Positions 19,599-32,224 are shown, numbered from the stretch's first letter. The stretch is 64,000 nt of DNA from Streptomyces sp. WAC08241 (GCA_007858575.1 CP042279.1:2790001-2854000), one strand, 5' to 3'. Notes: generated from the sequence alone by a model not told the origin. Numbers and translations are program-made.

Positions 19599-20460
19599 TC
19601 AGCGCCGCGCGCGGCGGGCGGCCCTCCGGGCTTCCCCTGGCCAGGGGGAGGTAGCGCAGCCGCTCGGGCAGGACGGGGACCACGGCCCGCAGGACCCGGC
19701 AGAGCCGGCGCAGGGCGCGCTCCTGCGCGTCCGTCCACTCCAGGCCGATGGCCTCGCGGGCGTCCGGGGGCATGAAGCCCGCGGTGAGGAAGCGCGCAGC
19801 CGCAGGAAGGGGCGGCGCAGGAGGGCCAGAGGAGGCGGAGGAGGAGCCGGACCGGCAGCGGGCCCCGGTCGGGGGCGGGGACGGGCAGGTCGGTGTCGAG
19901 GAGCTCCCGTACGACGACGGTGGCCTCCAGCTCCTCGGCGAGCACTTTCCGGTAGTACGGCCAGAACTCCTCGATCGTCTGCGGCATGTCCCGGTCGTGG
20001 ATGCCGAGGACGCGGCCGACCCGGAGCCACTCGGCGTAGAGCTGCCGTTCCTGGGCGTCGGTGAGGGGGCGGACGAGCAGGCGCAGGCCGTGCCGGTAGA
20101 CGGGGAAGCCGGTGGCGTGGACCCAGGAGTAGTAGGCGGGGGTGAGGGCGTGGTAGCGGCGTCCGTGGGCGTCGGTGCCCCGGATCGTGCGGTGCAGCTC
20201 GCGGAGCCGGCGGCCCTCGCGGGCGGCCTCCTCGCCGCCGTAGATCCAGAGCTGGACCGAGCGCAGGGAGCGTTCGCCGCGGCCCCAGGGGTCGGTGCGG
20301 AAGACGGAGTGCTCGTCGACGCCGGCGCCGATCGCGGGGTGGGCGACCTGCATGGTGAGGGCGGCGGGCAGCATGAGGAGCGCCCGGACGTCGCCGGCGA
20401 CGCTCCACAGCACCCCGCCGACGGGCGGCGGTGCGGGTCGGCCTGCTGCACGCGTTCCAC
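19599..20460 (-). CDS. MpaB-type oxygenase (DUF2236) family protein
   Basis: About 287 residues of the DUF2236 family, which includes latex-clearing protein and fungal MpaB. Family features are GDVRALLMLPAALTMQVAHP with its conserved His, FRTDPWGRGERSL, and Y-Y-x-W-V-H-A-T in PAYYSWVHATG, the likely haem or substrate region. GTG at 20460 is preceded by AGAGGAGAAA. Breaks near 20423, 19800-19830 and at the end; the C-terminal residues and stop (19599 in one frame) are uncertain. Substrate unknown. Confidence 0.7.
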
Positions 20461-20516
20461 GGTCGTTTCTCCTCTGCGGTCGTCTCCAGGGTGCACCCGG
20501 GGCGGCGGACATGACG

Positions 20517-20545
20517 AAGGGCCGTCGCCCGGGCGACGGCCCCTT
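20517..20545 (-). terminator. Terminator after the b-subunit-like gene
   Basis: Stem AAGGGCCGTCGCC / GGCGACGGCCCCTT (one bulged C) with a 2-base centre, 14 bases past the leftward stop at 20559. It separates that gene from the next leftward gene starting at 20460. Confidence 0.7.
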
Positions 20546-20558
20546 CCGGGTGTACGGG

Positions 20559-21043
20559 TCAGGCGCGGTCGGCGCCGACCGGCTCGCCGACGATGCGGGC
20601 GGCGAGGGCGTGGGCCCAGGCGTCGACGTCGGCGTTGAGCTCGCGCTCGGCGGCGGCGCGCTCCTCGGCGATCTTCGCGGTGCCGGTGGCGAGGATGGCG
20701 TCGCGCTCGGTGGTGCCTCGGCGCGGGCGGCGGCGATGGCGGCGGAGCCCTCCTCGACGGCCTTGGAGCGGATGCGCGCGGCCTCGTGGCGGGCCTCGGC
20801 GAGCTCGGCCTCGTACTGCTCGCGGACGCGGGCGGCCTCGGTGCGCAGGTCGTCGGCGCGGTCGGTGCCGCCCTCGATGGCGTCCTCGCGCTCGTCGAGC
20901 GTGCGCTTGATCTTCGGCAGGATGCCCTTCGCCAGGATGAGGAAGGTGATGCCGAACAACACCAGGCCGAGGATGAGCTCGGCCCAGACGGGGTTGAGCG
21001 GACCGAGGTCCATCTTGAAGATCTGCGAGTTCGCGAGGGTCAT
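20559..21043 (-). CDS. Orphan F-type ATP synthase subunit b-like protein
   Basis: About 161 residues with the b-subunit plan. One N-terminal membrane helix (AELILGLVLFGITFLILAKG) is followed by a long charged coiled coil starting KIKRTLDEREDAIEGGTDRA and ending near ARIVGEPVGADRA. In ATP synthase this forms the peripheral stalk. No other synthase gene is in the window, and in Streptomyces the atp operon carries its own b, so this is probably a paralogue with another role. ATG at 21043. One break near 20718 (a base missing at GCCTCGGC). Confidence 0.7.
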
Positions 21044-21213
21044 GCGCGCATTCTACCTGGAGCAAATGGGTGCAAATACGGCACCGGAGTGAGAGTTGGC
21101 ACGCTCGTGCGGGTCCGGCCAGATTCCCGGCACCCAGAGGCTACCGGAAGGTAACCACGGCTGATTGTATGTGCGGCGCCAGGCCAATCCCCCACGCCTC
21201 CACGGGAGTTCAC

Positions 21214-22190
21214 GTGTCGTTCGCCGCGCTCCGCCGCGCCCCCGGCGCCGCCCTTTCCCTCGCCCTCGCCGCCGCCACCCTGACGGCGACGGCCCCGGCC
21301 GCGTCCGCCGCGACCACCGAGGCCCCCGGCTGAAGGTCCTCACCTACAACACGTTCGTCTTCTCGAAGACCCTCTACCCGAACTGGGGCAGGACCACCGG
21401 GCGAAGGCGATCCCCGCCGCCCCCTTCTTCCAGGGCAGGACGTCGTCGTCCTCCAGGAGGCCTTCGACAACTCCGCCTCCGACGCGCTCAAGGCGAACGC
21501 CGCCGGGCAGTACCCGCACCAGACCCCGGTCGTGGGCCGGAGCAGGAGCGGGTGGGACGCCACCGGCGGGTCCTACTCCGCGACCACGCCCGAGGACGGC
21601 GGCGTGACGATCCTCAGCAAGTGGCCGATCGTCCGCAAGGAGCAGTACGTCTACAAGGACGCCTGCGGCGCCGACTGGTGGTCGAACAAGGGCTTCGCCT
21701 ACGCGGTGCTCGACGTGAACGGCAGCCGGGTCCACGTCCTCGGCACCCACGCCCAGTCCACCGACCCGGGCTGTTCGGCGGGCGAGGCGGCGCAGACGCG
21801 CAGCCGCCAGTTCAAGGCGATCGACGCCTTCCTCGACGCCAAGAAGATCCCGGCGGGCGAGCAGGTGATCGTCGCGGGCGACATGAACGTCGACTCGCAC
21901 ACGCCCGAGTACGACACCATGCTCGCCGACGCGGGCCTGGTGGGGCCGACGCCCGCACCGGCCACCCGTACTCCTTCGACACCGAGCTGAACTCGATCGC
22001 CTCCGAGCGCTACCCGGACGACCCGCGCGAGGACCTCGACTACGTCCTCTACCGCGCCGGGAACGCCCGGCCGGCCGGCTGGACCAACCACGTGGTCCTG
22101 GAGAAGAGCGCCCCGTGGACGGTCAGTAGCTGGGGCACCAGCTACAGCTACAGCAACCTCTCCGACCACTACCCGGTCACCGGCTTCTGA
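21214..22190 (+). CDS. Secreted sphingomyelinase C-like phosphodiesterase
   Basis: About 325 residues, DNase I/endonuclease-exonuclease-phosphatase fold of bacterial neutral sphingomyelinases. GTG at 21214 follows GGGAG. Signal peptide with an Ala-x-Ala cleavage region (APAASAATT). The mature enzyme shows LKVLTYNTFVF, the Mg-binding Glu in VVVLQEAFDN, VHVLGTHAQS, the catalytic Asp-x-Asn in VAGDMNVDSHTPEYD and the general-base His in NLSDHYPV. It would cleave sphingomyelin or related phospholipids outside the cell. Breaks near 21330, 21390-21405, 21432 and 21953, mostly short G runs. Confidence 0.88.
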
Positions 22191-22210
22191 CGGCGGGCCG
22201 GGGCCGCGGC

Positions 22211-22701
22211 TCAGTAGCCGGGGCCCCCGAAGAGAAGAGGCCGTAGAGCCAGGCGCCGAGCACCGCGGCGACGCAGAGCAGGACGAAACAGGAGGCGGCA
22301 CTGGTGTGCCGCTCCTTCCGGGGACGGCCGGGACGGGGGCGCGAGCCTTCCGCCCCGGCTTCTCGCGCTTCCCGGCCCTCTCCCGCGACCCACCCCGAGC
22401 GCCGACTCGTCCGTCGCGGCGACGTCGGCGAGCAGACCGCGGCAGACCGCCGCCAGCTCCGCCGTCCCGGCCGTCAGGTCGACGACCACCTCCGTGCGCG
22501 CCGGCGCCGTCGTCCCCCGTCCAGGATCCGCCCGGCCCGCAGCAGCGCTCGGTCCTTGCCCCCGGTCGGGGCCAGGCTGATCCAGCGGCGCACGTGCTCG
22601 CCCCGGATCACCACCCCGCCGCCCCGCTCGCGGTAGACGGTGTGCTCCCGCCACAGGATCCCGGCCAATTCCCCGGCCGTGTCCCTGAGTTCCGCGTACA
22701 T
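22211..22701 (-). CDS. Single-pass membrane protein of unknown function
   Basis: About 163 residues. The N-terminal soluble half (MYAELRDTAGELAGILWREH, then RGEHVRRWISLAPTGG and TEVVVDLTAGTAELAAVCRG) is followed by a basic Pro-rich stretch. A C-terminal membrane helix (SCFVLLCVAAVLGAWLYGLF) ends four to six residues before the stop, a tail-anchored arrangement. ATG at 22701 with GGGAG upstream. Broken near 22507, 22395, 22325 and 22225. No family recognised. Confidence 0.5.
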
Positions 22702-22992
22702 CGATTCCCCCACTCCCTGTCCCCCGCTGCGACAGCGGCCGACTCTAACCTCCGCGCCCGGGCCCCGTGCCGCCACTCCCGGCCCGGCGCCCCTTACGCG
22801 CCGAAGTCGTACGCCGTGACCGGTATCCCCCGGTCCACGAGCCACGGGCCGCAAGGGGCTCCCGTTCATGGCGATCACCCTACGGGCGGCAACTGACAAT
22901 CGCGCCGGCCTTTTACACAGGTGGTGAGACAGCAATACTGTTCAAGCGGTCCGGACACGCGGGCCGACGGCTGGGGAAACGAGGCGGCTCGG

Positions 22993-23728
22993 ATGGACGT
23001 CGGGAGTGACGTGGAGCGGGGACCGAGCTACACCGTCGACGAGCTGGCCGCGCGGGCCGGGGTGACGGTGCGGACCGTGCGGTTCTACGGGACCCGGGGC
23101 TCCTTCCGCCGCCCGTCATCGGGGCCCGGCGGGTCGGGCACTACGGGCCGGAGCACCTCTCCCGGCTCGCCCTCATCGAGGAGCTCCAGCGGCAGGGCAT
23201 GACGCTCGCCGCGATCGAACGGTACCTGGAGCAGCTCCCGCCCGACCTCAGCGCGCGGGACCTCGCGGTCCACCGGGCCCTGGTGGCCTCGTGGGCGCCC
23301 GAGTCCGCCGAGTCGATCACCCTGCGCGAGCTGGAGCGGCGGGCCGGGCGGCGCTGGCCGCGCGGGACGTCGACCGGCTCGCCGCGATGGGGGTCCTGGA
23401 GCGGACCGACGACGCCGGCACGTACCGGCTCGACGGCTCGCTGCTGCGGCTCGGCGTGGAGATGCTGGACGTGCCCATCGAGCACGAGACGATCCTGGCC
23501 TCCCGGACCGTGCTCCTGGAGCACGCGCGGGCCGCCGCCCAGGAGCTCGCCCGGCTCTTCCGGGAGGAGGTGTGGAACCCGTACCGGGAGAGCGGCGAGG
23601 ACCCGGACCACCTGAAAGCGATGAGGTCGCTCTCGGCCCACATGCAGCCGATGGTGATCCAGGCCCTCGTCACGGCCTTCCAGCGCTCGCTGAGCGAGGA
23701 GCTGCGGACGGCGTTCCGCGGTCCCTGA
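22993..23728 (+). CDS. MerR-family transcriptional regulator
   Basis: About 244 residues. The N-terminal MerR helix-turn-helix reads YTVDELAARAGVTVRTVRFY, then the wing (GARRVGHYGPEHLSRL) and the dimer helix (EELQRQGMTLAAIERYLEQL). A long C-terminal effector region follows with no metal-binding cysteines, suggesting an organic ligand. ATG at 22993. Breaks near 23098-23104 and 23352. It ends 5 bases from the convergent fadB stop, and placement beside fatty-acid oxidation genes suggests an acyl-CoA-type ligand; that is inference. Confidence 0.85.
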
Positions 23729-23732
23729 CCGG

Positions 23733-25902
23733 TCAGGCGTCGGTGAAGACCTCGCCCCGCCCCGCCCCTCCACCAGGAGGGCCGGCGGGGCGAAGCGCTC
23801 GCCGTACGTCTCCGCCAGCTCGCGGGCGCGGGCGACGAAGCCGGCGACGCCGCCCTCGTAGCCGTTGATGTACTGGAGGATGCCGCCGCTCCAGGCCGGG
23901 AAGCCGATGCCCATGATGGAGCCGATGTTGGCGTCGGCGACCGAGGTCAGGACGCCCTCCTCCAGGAGGCGGACGGTGTCGATGGCCTCGGAGAACAGCA
24001 TCCGCTCCTGCATGTCGCGGAAGGGGATCTCGTACCCCGGCTTGGTGAAGTGCTCGCGCAGGCCGGTCCAGAGCTTGCCGCGCTTGCCGTTCTCGTCGTA
24101 CTCGTAGAAGCCGGCGCCGCCGCTGCGGCCGGGGCGCTCGAACTCGTCGACCATGCGGTCGATCACGGCCTCGCCCGGGTGGGTCGCCCAGACGCCGCCG
24201 GCCTCCTCGATCGCCCGCTTGGTCTCGTTGCGGATCTTGCGGGGCAGGGTCAGGGTCAGCTCGTCCATCAGGGAGAGGATCTTGGCCGGGTAGCCGGCCT
24301 GCGCCGCCGCCTGCTCGACGGAGGCGGGCTCGATGCCCTCGCCGACCATGGCGACGCCCTCGTTGAGGAACTGGCCGATCACCCGCGAGGTGAAGAAGCC
24401 GCGCGAGTCGTTGACCACGATCGGCGTCTTGTTGATCTGCCGGACCAGGTCGAAGGCGCGGGCCAGGGCCTCGTCGCTCGTCCGCTCGCCCTTGATGATC
24501 TCCACGAGCGGCATCTTGTCGACGGGCGAGAAGAAGTGCAGGCCGATGAAGTCGGCCTGGCGCCCACGCCCTCGGCGAGGACGGTGATCGGCAGGGTGGA
24601 GGTGTTGGAGCAGAGCAGCGCGTCGGGCTCCACGACGGACTGGATCTCCTGGAACACCTTGTGCTTGAGGGCGGTGTCCTCGAAGACGGCCTCGACGACC
24701 GCGTCGCAGCCCGCGAGGTCGGCGGCCTCGGCGGTGGGGGTGATGCGGGCGAGGAGGGCGTCGGCCTTCTCCTGGCGGTGCGGCCGCGCGAGACGGCCTT
24801 GGCGCACAGCTTCTCGGAGTACTCCTTGCCCTTGGCGGCGGACTCGGCGGAGACGTCCTTGAGGACGACCTCGATGCCGGCGCGGGCGCAGGAGTAGGCG
24901 ATGCCGGCGCCCATCATGCCGGCGCCGAGGACGGCGACCTTGCGGACCTCGCGGGGCTCGATCCCCTTGGGGCGGCTGGCGCCGGAGTTGACGGCCTGGA
25001 GGTCGAAGAAGAACGCCTGGATCATGTTCTTCGCCGTCTGGCCGGTGACCAGCTCGGTGAAGTAGCGGGACTCGATGACGGACGCGGTCTCGAAGTCGAC
25101 CTGGGAGCCCTCGACGGCGGCGGCCATGATGGCGGCGGGCGCCGGGTAGGGGCGCCGTTGAGCTGCTTGCGCAGGTTGGCCGGGAAGGCCGGCAGGTTGG
25201 CGGCGAACTTCGGGTGCGAGGGGTGCCGCCGGGGATCTTGTGGCCGGGCACGTCCCAGGGCTGGTGCGACTCGGGGTGGGTGTCGATGAAGGCGACGGCC
25301 TTCGCGAGCATCTCCTCGGGGGTGGCGGCCAGCTCGTGCACCAGGCCGTTGTCCAGGGCCCGCCTGGGGTTGTACTGGGTGCCCTGGAGCAGCACCTTGA
25401 GGAGGGCGTCGGTGATGCCCATCAGGCGCACGGTGCGGGTGACGCCGCCGCCGCCCGGCAGCAGGCCGAGGGTGACCTCGGGCAGGCCGATCTTGGAGCC
25501 GGAGGCGTCGAGGGCGATCCGGTGGTGGGAGGCGAGGGCGATCTCGTAGCCGCCGCCGAGCGCGGCGCCGTTGATCGCGGCCACGACCGGCTTGCCGATC
25601 GTCTCGATGCGGCGCAGGGCCTTCTTCATCTCCAGGGCGCCCTCGAAGATGTCCCGGGCGTGCTCGGGGCCCGCCTGGATCATGTCCTTGAGGTCGCCGC
25701 CGGCGAAGAAGGTCTTCTTCGCGGAGGTGTAGACGATGCCCCGGATGGAGTCCTTCTCGGCCTCCACGCGGTCGGCGATCGCGATGATCGAGGCCCGGAA
25801 GGCCTGGTTCATGGTGTTGGCGGACTGGTTCGGGTCGTCCAGGACGAGGGTGACGATCCCGGTCTCGTCCTGCTCCCAGCGGATGGTGGTGCTCTCGCTC
25901 AT
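23733..25902 (-). CDS. fadB: Fatty-acid oxidation multifunctional enzyme: enoyl-CoA hydratase / 3-hydroxyacyl-CoA dehydrogenase
   Basis: About 723 residues. N-terminal crotonase domain with oxyanion loop FFAGGDLKDM and both catalytic glutamates (GGGYEIALASH and KIGLPEVTLGL). The dehydrogenase NAD loop is VAVLGAGMMGAGIAYSCARAG, with catalytic His-Glu region in the GLHFFSPVDKMPLVEIIKG area and C-terminal domains ending RGEVFTDA. Catalyses two consecutive steps of beta-oxidation. ATG at 25902. Last gene of a four-gene operon; 40 bases separate it from fadA. Breaks near 25150, 25222, 24560, 24780 and 23765. Confidence 0.92.
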
Positions 25903-25942
25903 GACTGATGCTTCTCCGTAAGAAGGGGTTCGGACGGGACGG

Positions 25943-27156
<1,214 letters not shown>

Positions 27157-27215
27157 GGGAAGCCTTTCGCGATGAGGGTGGAGGGGTTGCGCCGGAGGTG
27201 TCGCGGGGGTGGAGG

Positions 27216-28357
27216 TCAGCCGAGGAGGGAACGGCCGATGATCTCCTTCATGATCTCGGTGGTGCCGCCGTAGATGGTCTGGATGCGGCCGTCGGTGTAG
27301 GCCCTGGCGACCGGGAACTCCGTCATGTAGCCGTATCCGCCGTGCAGTTGCAGGCAGCGGTCGGCGACCTTCTTCTGGAGCTCGGTCGCCCACCACTTGG
27401 CCATCGAGGCGTCCACGGCGTCGAGCGCGCCGTTCGCGTGCTCCTCGATGCAGCGGTCCAGGAAGGCCCGGGTGACGGCGCACTCGGTGGCCATCTCCGC
27501 GATCTCGAAGCGGATGTGCTGGAGCCGGGAGAGTGGGCGGCCGAAGGCCTCGCGCTCCTTGACGTAGGTGGTGGTGATCTCCAGGAGGTGCTCGGCGGCG
27601 GCGATGCCGGCGACGGCGATGGCCATCCGCTCCTGGGCGAGGTTGGTCATCAGGTGGATGAAGGCGCCGTTGAGCTCGCCGAGCAGGTTCTCCTTGGGGA
27701 CGCGGACGTCGTGGAAGAACAGCTCGGCGGTGTCCTGGGACTTCTGGCCGATCTTGTCGAGGTTGCGGCCGCGCTCGAAGCCCTCCGCGCCGCGCCCACG
27801 ACGAGCAGGGAGAGGCCGTGGGCGCCGCCCTCGGGGGTGGTGCGGGCGACGACGACCACGAGGTCGGCCAGGATGCCGTTGGAGATGAAGGTCTTGGAAC
27901 CGTTGAGGACCCAGTGGTCGCCGCGGTCCTCGGCGGTGGTGCGGATGCCCTGGAGGTCGGAGCCCGCGCCCGGCTCGGTCATGGCGATGGCGGTGATGGT
28001 CTCGCCGGAGCAGAAGCCGGGCAGCCAGCGCCGCTTCTGCTCGTCGGTGGCGAGGGAGGTGAGGTACGGGCCGATGATGTCGTTGTGCAGGCCGAGGGCG
28101 AGGCCGGGGGTGCCGGCCCGGGTGAACTCCTCGGCCAGGACGGCGCCGTAGCGGAAGTCGGGGTTGCCGCCGCCCCCGTACTCCTCGTCGACGGCGATGC
28201 CGAGCAGGCCCTGGCGTCCGGCGGCGAGCCAGGCCTCGCGGGAGACGATGCCGTCCTTCTCCCACTGCTCGTAGTGGGGCAGCACCTCCTTCTCCAGGAA
28301 GGTGCGCACGACCGCCCGGAAGGCTTCGTGGTCCTCGGTGTAGATGCGGCGCTTCAT
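27216..28357 (-). CDS. Acyl-CoA dehydrogenase
   Basis: 380 residues, FAD-dependent. The FAD and substrate signature is [20 protein letters not shown], followed by [10 protein letters not shown]. The C-terminal signature is [17 protein letters not shown], and the catalytic base Glu lies in [11 protein letters not shown]. First oxidation step of acyl-CoA degradation. ATG at 28357 with AGGAG upstream; it overlaps the CoA-transferase stop by 4 bases. One break near 27794. No close electron-transfer flavoprotein genes in the window. Confidence 0.93.
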
Positions 28358-29497
28358 GCGGAAGTCTCCTGGGGGTGCAGGGAGGGTACGGCCCAGTCGC
28401 GGGCGACCTCGGCGGTGTCGGCACCGGGCAGGGCGGGGCCCGTACGCAGGGTGCCGGGGGTGGCGGAGAAGCGGGGTGCGGGGGCCGGCTGGACCTGCCC
28501 GCCGTGCTCGGTGAAGGTGCCGCGGGCGGCCAGGTGCGGGTGGGACGGGGCCTCGTCCAGGAGAGGACGGGGCCACGCAGGCGTCGGAGCCGTCGAAGAC
28601 GTCGGTCCACTCCTGCCGGGTGCGGCCCAGGAACGTCTTGGCGACGGCCTCGCGCAGCTCGGGCCAGCGGGCGAGGTCGTAGCGGGTGGCGGCGGCCTCC
28701 TCGCCGATGCCGAGGAGGCGGACGAACTCGGCGTAGAACCGCTCCTCCAGGGCGCCGACCGCCATGTGGCCGCCGTCGGAGGTCGCGTAGACGCCGTAGA
28801 AGGGGCAGCCGCCGTCGAGGAGGTTGGTGCCGCGCCGGTCCTGCCAGCTCCCGGCGGCCAGCATGCCCCGGATCATGGTGGTGAGGTGGGCGGTGCCGTC
28901 GACGATCGCGGCGTCCACGACCTGGCCCTCGCCGTGGGCGCGGGCGTGCTGGAGCGCGGCGAGGACGCCGATGACCAGGTAGAGCGAGCCCCGGCGTAGT
29001 CCCCGAGCAGGTTGGCGGGGATGGCCGGCGGGCCCTCCGGGTCCGGGCCGATCATGCCGAGGGCGCCGGTGATCGCGATGTAGCCGATGTCGTGGCCGGC
29101 GGTCGGGCGAGCGGCCCGTCCTGGCCCCAGCCGGTCATCCGGCCGTAGACCAGGCGCGGGTTGCGGGCCAGGCAGGCGTCCGGGCCGACGCCGAGGCGCT
29201 CGGCCACGCCGGGCCGGTAGCCCTCGATCAGGACGTCCGCGCGCTCGGCCAGGTCGAGGACGGTCGCGGGCCGTCCCCGGCCTTGAGGTCGACCAGGACC
29301 GAGCGCTTGTTGCGGTTGGTGAGGTCGCGGGCGGGGTCGATGCCGAGGCCGGGGCCGCCGGGGCGGTCGATCCGGACGACGTCCGCGCCGAGGTCGGCGA
29401 GCAGCATCGCGGCGAAGGGACCGGGGCCGATGCCGGCCAGTTCCACCACGCGCACCCCGGCGAGGGGGCCCGTGCGGGTGGTGTGCGTCGTGCTCAT
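28354..29497 (-). CDS. CaiB/BaiF-family CoA transferase (alpha-methylacyl-CoA racemase type)
   Basis: About 381 residues of type III CoA transferase fold. N-terminal [20 protein letters not shown] and [12 protein letters not shown] match the racemase-like branch. The catalytic Asp is in [11 protein letters not shown]. Such enzymes epimerise 2-methylacyl-CoA esters so branched chains can enter beta-oxidation, which suits the downstream dehydrogenase, thiolase and FadB. ATG at 29497 heads the operon. Breaks near 29270, 29100, 28995 and 28565; the restored end QETSA overlaps the dehydrogenase start (ATGA). Confidence 0.88.
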
Positions 29498-29512
29498 CGA
29501 ACCCCCGGGAGT

Positions 29513-29535
29513 GTGTGACACCAATGATGTAACAC
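29513..29535. promoter_or_regulatory. Inverted repeat in the promoter of the acyl-CoA operon
   Basis: GTGTGACA and TGTAACAC form an inverted repeat with one mismatch and a 7-base spacer, 16 bases upstream of the CoA-transferase start, where a repressor would block transcription. A second short palindrome, GGAAC-GT-GTTCC, lies at 29547-29558. Architecture fits a TetR-type site; the regulator is not identified. Confidence 0.4.
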
Positions 29536-29709
29536 CGGAGATGCTAGGAACGTGTTCCACTCGGCACAAGCCCCCGGCCGAGCAAGCGCTTGGAAATTCC
29601 GGAGAGGCCCCTTCGCCCGGGAGCTCGGGAGGTCCGGAGGGGTCTTCCGCTATCCTCCGCCGACGACGACCGCGCACGGCGGCGCGGTCCGGCCGAAGCG
29701 AGGGGCTGC

Positions 29710-30931
29710 ATGGACACAGGGGCGGGCGTGGCGAGCGGGGCGGGGACGGGCCCGGAGCGCGGGGCAGGCCGTACGACGTGGTCCTCTTCGGGGCCACCGG
29801 GTTCGTGGGCGAGCTGACCGCGGAGTATCTGGCCGAGCACGCCCCCGCCGGGTGCCGCTGGGCGCTGGGGGACGCAGCCTCGGCAGGCTGGAGGCGCTGC
29901 GGGACCGACTGGCCTCGGACCGGCCGCACCTGGCCGGCCTCCCGCTGGTCGTGGCGGACTCCGCCGACCCGGCGTCGCTGCGCGAACTGGCCGGATCCGC
30001 ACGGGTGGTGGCGACGACGGTCGGCCCCTACGTCTGGTACGGCGAGGGGCTCGTCGCCGCCTGCGCGGAGGCCGGCACGGACTATCTGGACCTGACGGGC
30101 GAGGCCGAGTTCGTGGACCTCGTGTACGTGCGGCACGACGCGCGCGCCCGGGAGACCGGCGCCCGGATCGTGCACGCCTGCGGCTTCGACTCGGTCCCGC
30201 ACGACCTGGGCGTGCACTTCACCGTGGGGCAGCTCCCGGAGGGCGTGCCGCTGCGGGTGGACGGTTTCGTACGGGCCGGGGCCGCGTTCTCCGGCGGCAC
30301 CTTCGCCTCCGCGCTCACCGCGCTCGGCCGGGGCCGGGAGGTCCTGCGGGCCGCGCGCGAACGGCGCCTGCACGAGCCCCGGCTGGTGGGCTGGCGGTCG
30401 CGCGCTCCGCTCGGCGGCCCCCGGTTCAGCCGGGAGACGGGCACGTGGGCGCTGCCGCTGCCGACGCTCGACCCGCAGGTCGTGGCGCGCTCGGCGGCGG
30501 CCCTGGACCGGTACGGGCCGGACTTCCGCTACCGGCACTACGCCTCCGTGAAGACGCTCCCGATGGCGCTCGGCGGCGCCGCCGCCGTCGGCGCGGGCGT
30601 GGTGGCGGCCCAGCTCCCGCCCGTGCGGAGCCGGCTGATGGAGCGGTACAGCGCCGGGGAGGGCCCGTCGGCCGAGCGGCGCGCCCGTAGCTGGTTCTCC
30701 GTGCGGTTCGTGGGCGAGGGCGGCGGGCGGCGGGTCTTCACCGAGGTGTCGGGCGGCGACCCGGGCTACGACGAGACGGCCAAGATGCTCGCAGAGTCGG
30801 CCCTCTGCCTCGCCTTCGACCCGCTGCCGAAGACGGCGGGCCAGGTGACGACGGCGGTCGCGATGGGCGACGCCCTCACCGCCCGGCTGCGGGAGGCGGG
30901 CATCCGCTTCCGGGTGGCGCACCGGGGCTAG
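29710..30931 (+). CDS. Saccharopine dehydrogenase-like / trans-acting enoyl reductase family protein
   Basis: About 407 residues. N-terminal NAD(P) fold ([20 protein letters not shown], then [12 protein letters not shown]) and the family core [19 protein letters not shown] and [16 protein letters not shown]. This is the family of mycobacterial trans-acting enoyl reductase and many uncharacterised actinobacterial homologues, so an acyl-lipid substrate is plausible. ATG at 29710 with GAGGGG upstream, divergent from the acyl-CoA operon. Breaks near 29770 and 29873. Confidence 0.8.
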
Positions 30932-31003
30932 GCACGGCGGATCGGGCCCTGATCCACCGGGGGCGAGGCTCGGTCCTGCGGGGTTGAGGCCCGGTCCGGC
31001 GGG

Positions 31004-31373
31004 TCAGGGCCGTACGAGGCGGAAGGGGTGGCCGGCCGGGTCCGCGTAGACGCGCCGGGCCGGGTCGCCTCCCCGTCGTCCAGCGGTACGGCTCCGAGCG
31101 CGAGGACGGCCTCGTCGGCGGCGGCCAGGTCGTCGACCCGCACGTCGAAGTGGAACTGCTGCTCGGGCGCGCCCCAGACGGGCGACCGGTGGCCCGGGAC
31201 GCTCTGGAAGGCGAGGACCGGGCCGCCGTCGCCGCGCAGGACCACGCACCCCTCGCCGACGGCCCACCGGGGTCGGGCGCGTCGACCACGCCGCCGACCA
31301 ACCGCTGGTAGAACAGGGCGAGTTCGTACGCGTCGGGGCAGTCGAGGACGACGCACCGCAGCCGCCCGATCAC
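31004..31373 (-). CDS. VOC-family (glyoxalase/bleomycin-resistance fold) protein
   Basis: About 123 residues, one vicinal-oxygen-chelate domain pair: RLRCVVLDCPDAYELALFYQ, the beta strand QFHFDVRVDDLAAADEAV, and the end RVYADPAGHPFRLVRP. His and Glu ligands in QFHFDV and near the end are compatible with a metal. GTG at 31373. Breaks near 31270 and 31070. Reaction unknown; the family includes isomerases, dioxygenases and drug-binding proteins. Confidence 0.75.
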
Positions 31374-31502
31374 GCGCGGCCCCCGGTGGCGGCGGGGATC
31401 GGACTCGGGCCGCGCGGGACGCGGCGCGGCGGAACGGGAAGGGGAGTCGTCATGGCCCCCACCCTGCCGGGCGGCCCGGGGATCCGGTATCCGTACGCGT
31501 AC

Positions 31503-32224
31503 TCAGAAGGCGCCGGACGCACCGGAAGGGCCCGGACGCTCCCCGAGCGCCTCCGCGAGGCGCGGCGGCAGAGGGCGTCGGCACGGCGGGTGGTCTCCGG
31601 ACGCGGTAGCGCGGGGTGAGGTGGAGGGTGTGGGCACAGGCGCCGGCGAGGGAGATCCGGTGGCCGACGGAGACGAAGACCGGTTTGACCCCGGCCCGGG
31701 TGCGCACGGCCCGCCCCACCTCCTCCCCGTCGGCGAGCAGCGGGGACGCGTCGCCGCGCGCGGGGCCCGGCTGCTCGTACGCGAAGGCGAAGGGGTTCTT
31801 GGCGACGCCGACGGACGGCCGCCCGGTGAGCACGCCGAGGTGGCTGGCGAGGCCGAAGCGGCGGGGTGGGCGAGGCCGTAGCCGTCGCAGACCAGGAGGC
31901 CGGGGTCGGCGGTCAGGGCGTCGAGCGCGGCGAGCACGGTCGGGATCTCCCGGAAGGCGAGGAGGCCGGGGACGTACGGGAACGAGACCCGGCCGACCGC
32001 CGTCGCCTCTTCCACGACCTCCAGGGTCCGCGCGTCGAGCACGACGGCCGCGGCGGCGACGAGGTCGCGCTCGTCGCCGTAGGCCACGTCGAGCCCCGTG
32101 ACGTGGCCTCGCCGACCGCCGGCCCCTCCTCGTCCCGCACCAGCCGGTCCCTCAGCTCCCGCTGGACGGCGAGGGCGGTGGTCTCGTCGGCGGGCCAGCC
32201 CGCCGGAATCTCGATGATCGTCAT
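31503..32224 (-). CDS. nfi: Endonuclease V
   Basis: About 240 residues. Deaminated-base repair nuclease that cuts near inosine. Signature segments are GLDVAYGDE (first catalytic Asp), FPYVPGLLAFREIP and LVCDGYGLAHPRRFGLASHLG with further metal-binding residues. ATG at 32224; a start 12 bases earlier is possible. Breaks near 32105 (before the catalytic Asp), 31864 and 31590; the restored protein ends PSGASGAF at 31503. Confidence 0.88.

Noticed and set aside
22797..22880. Short leftward frame ending GPWLVDRGIPVTAYDFGA before the MerR gene
   Set aside because: It looks protein-like at its end, but no start in the same frame could be fixed without assuming an indel, and no homologue comes to mind.
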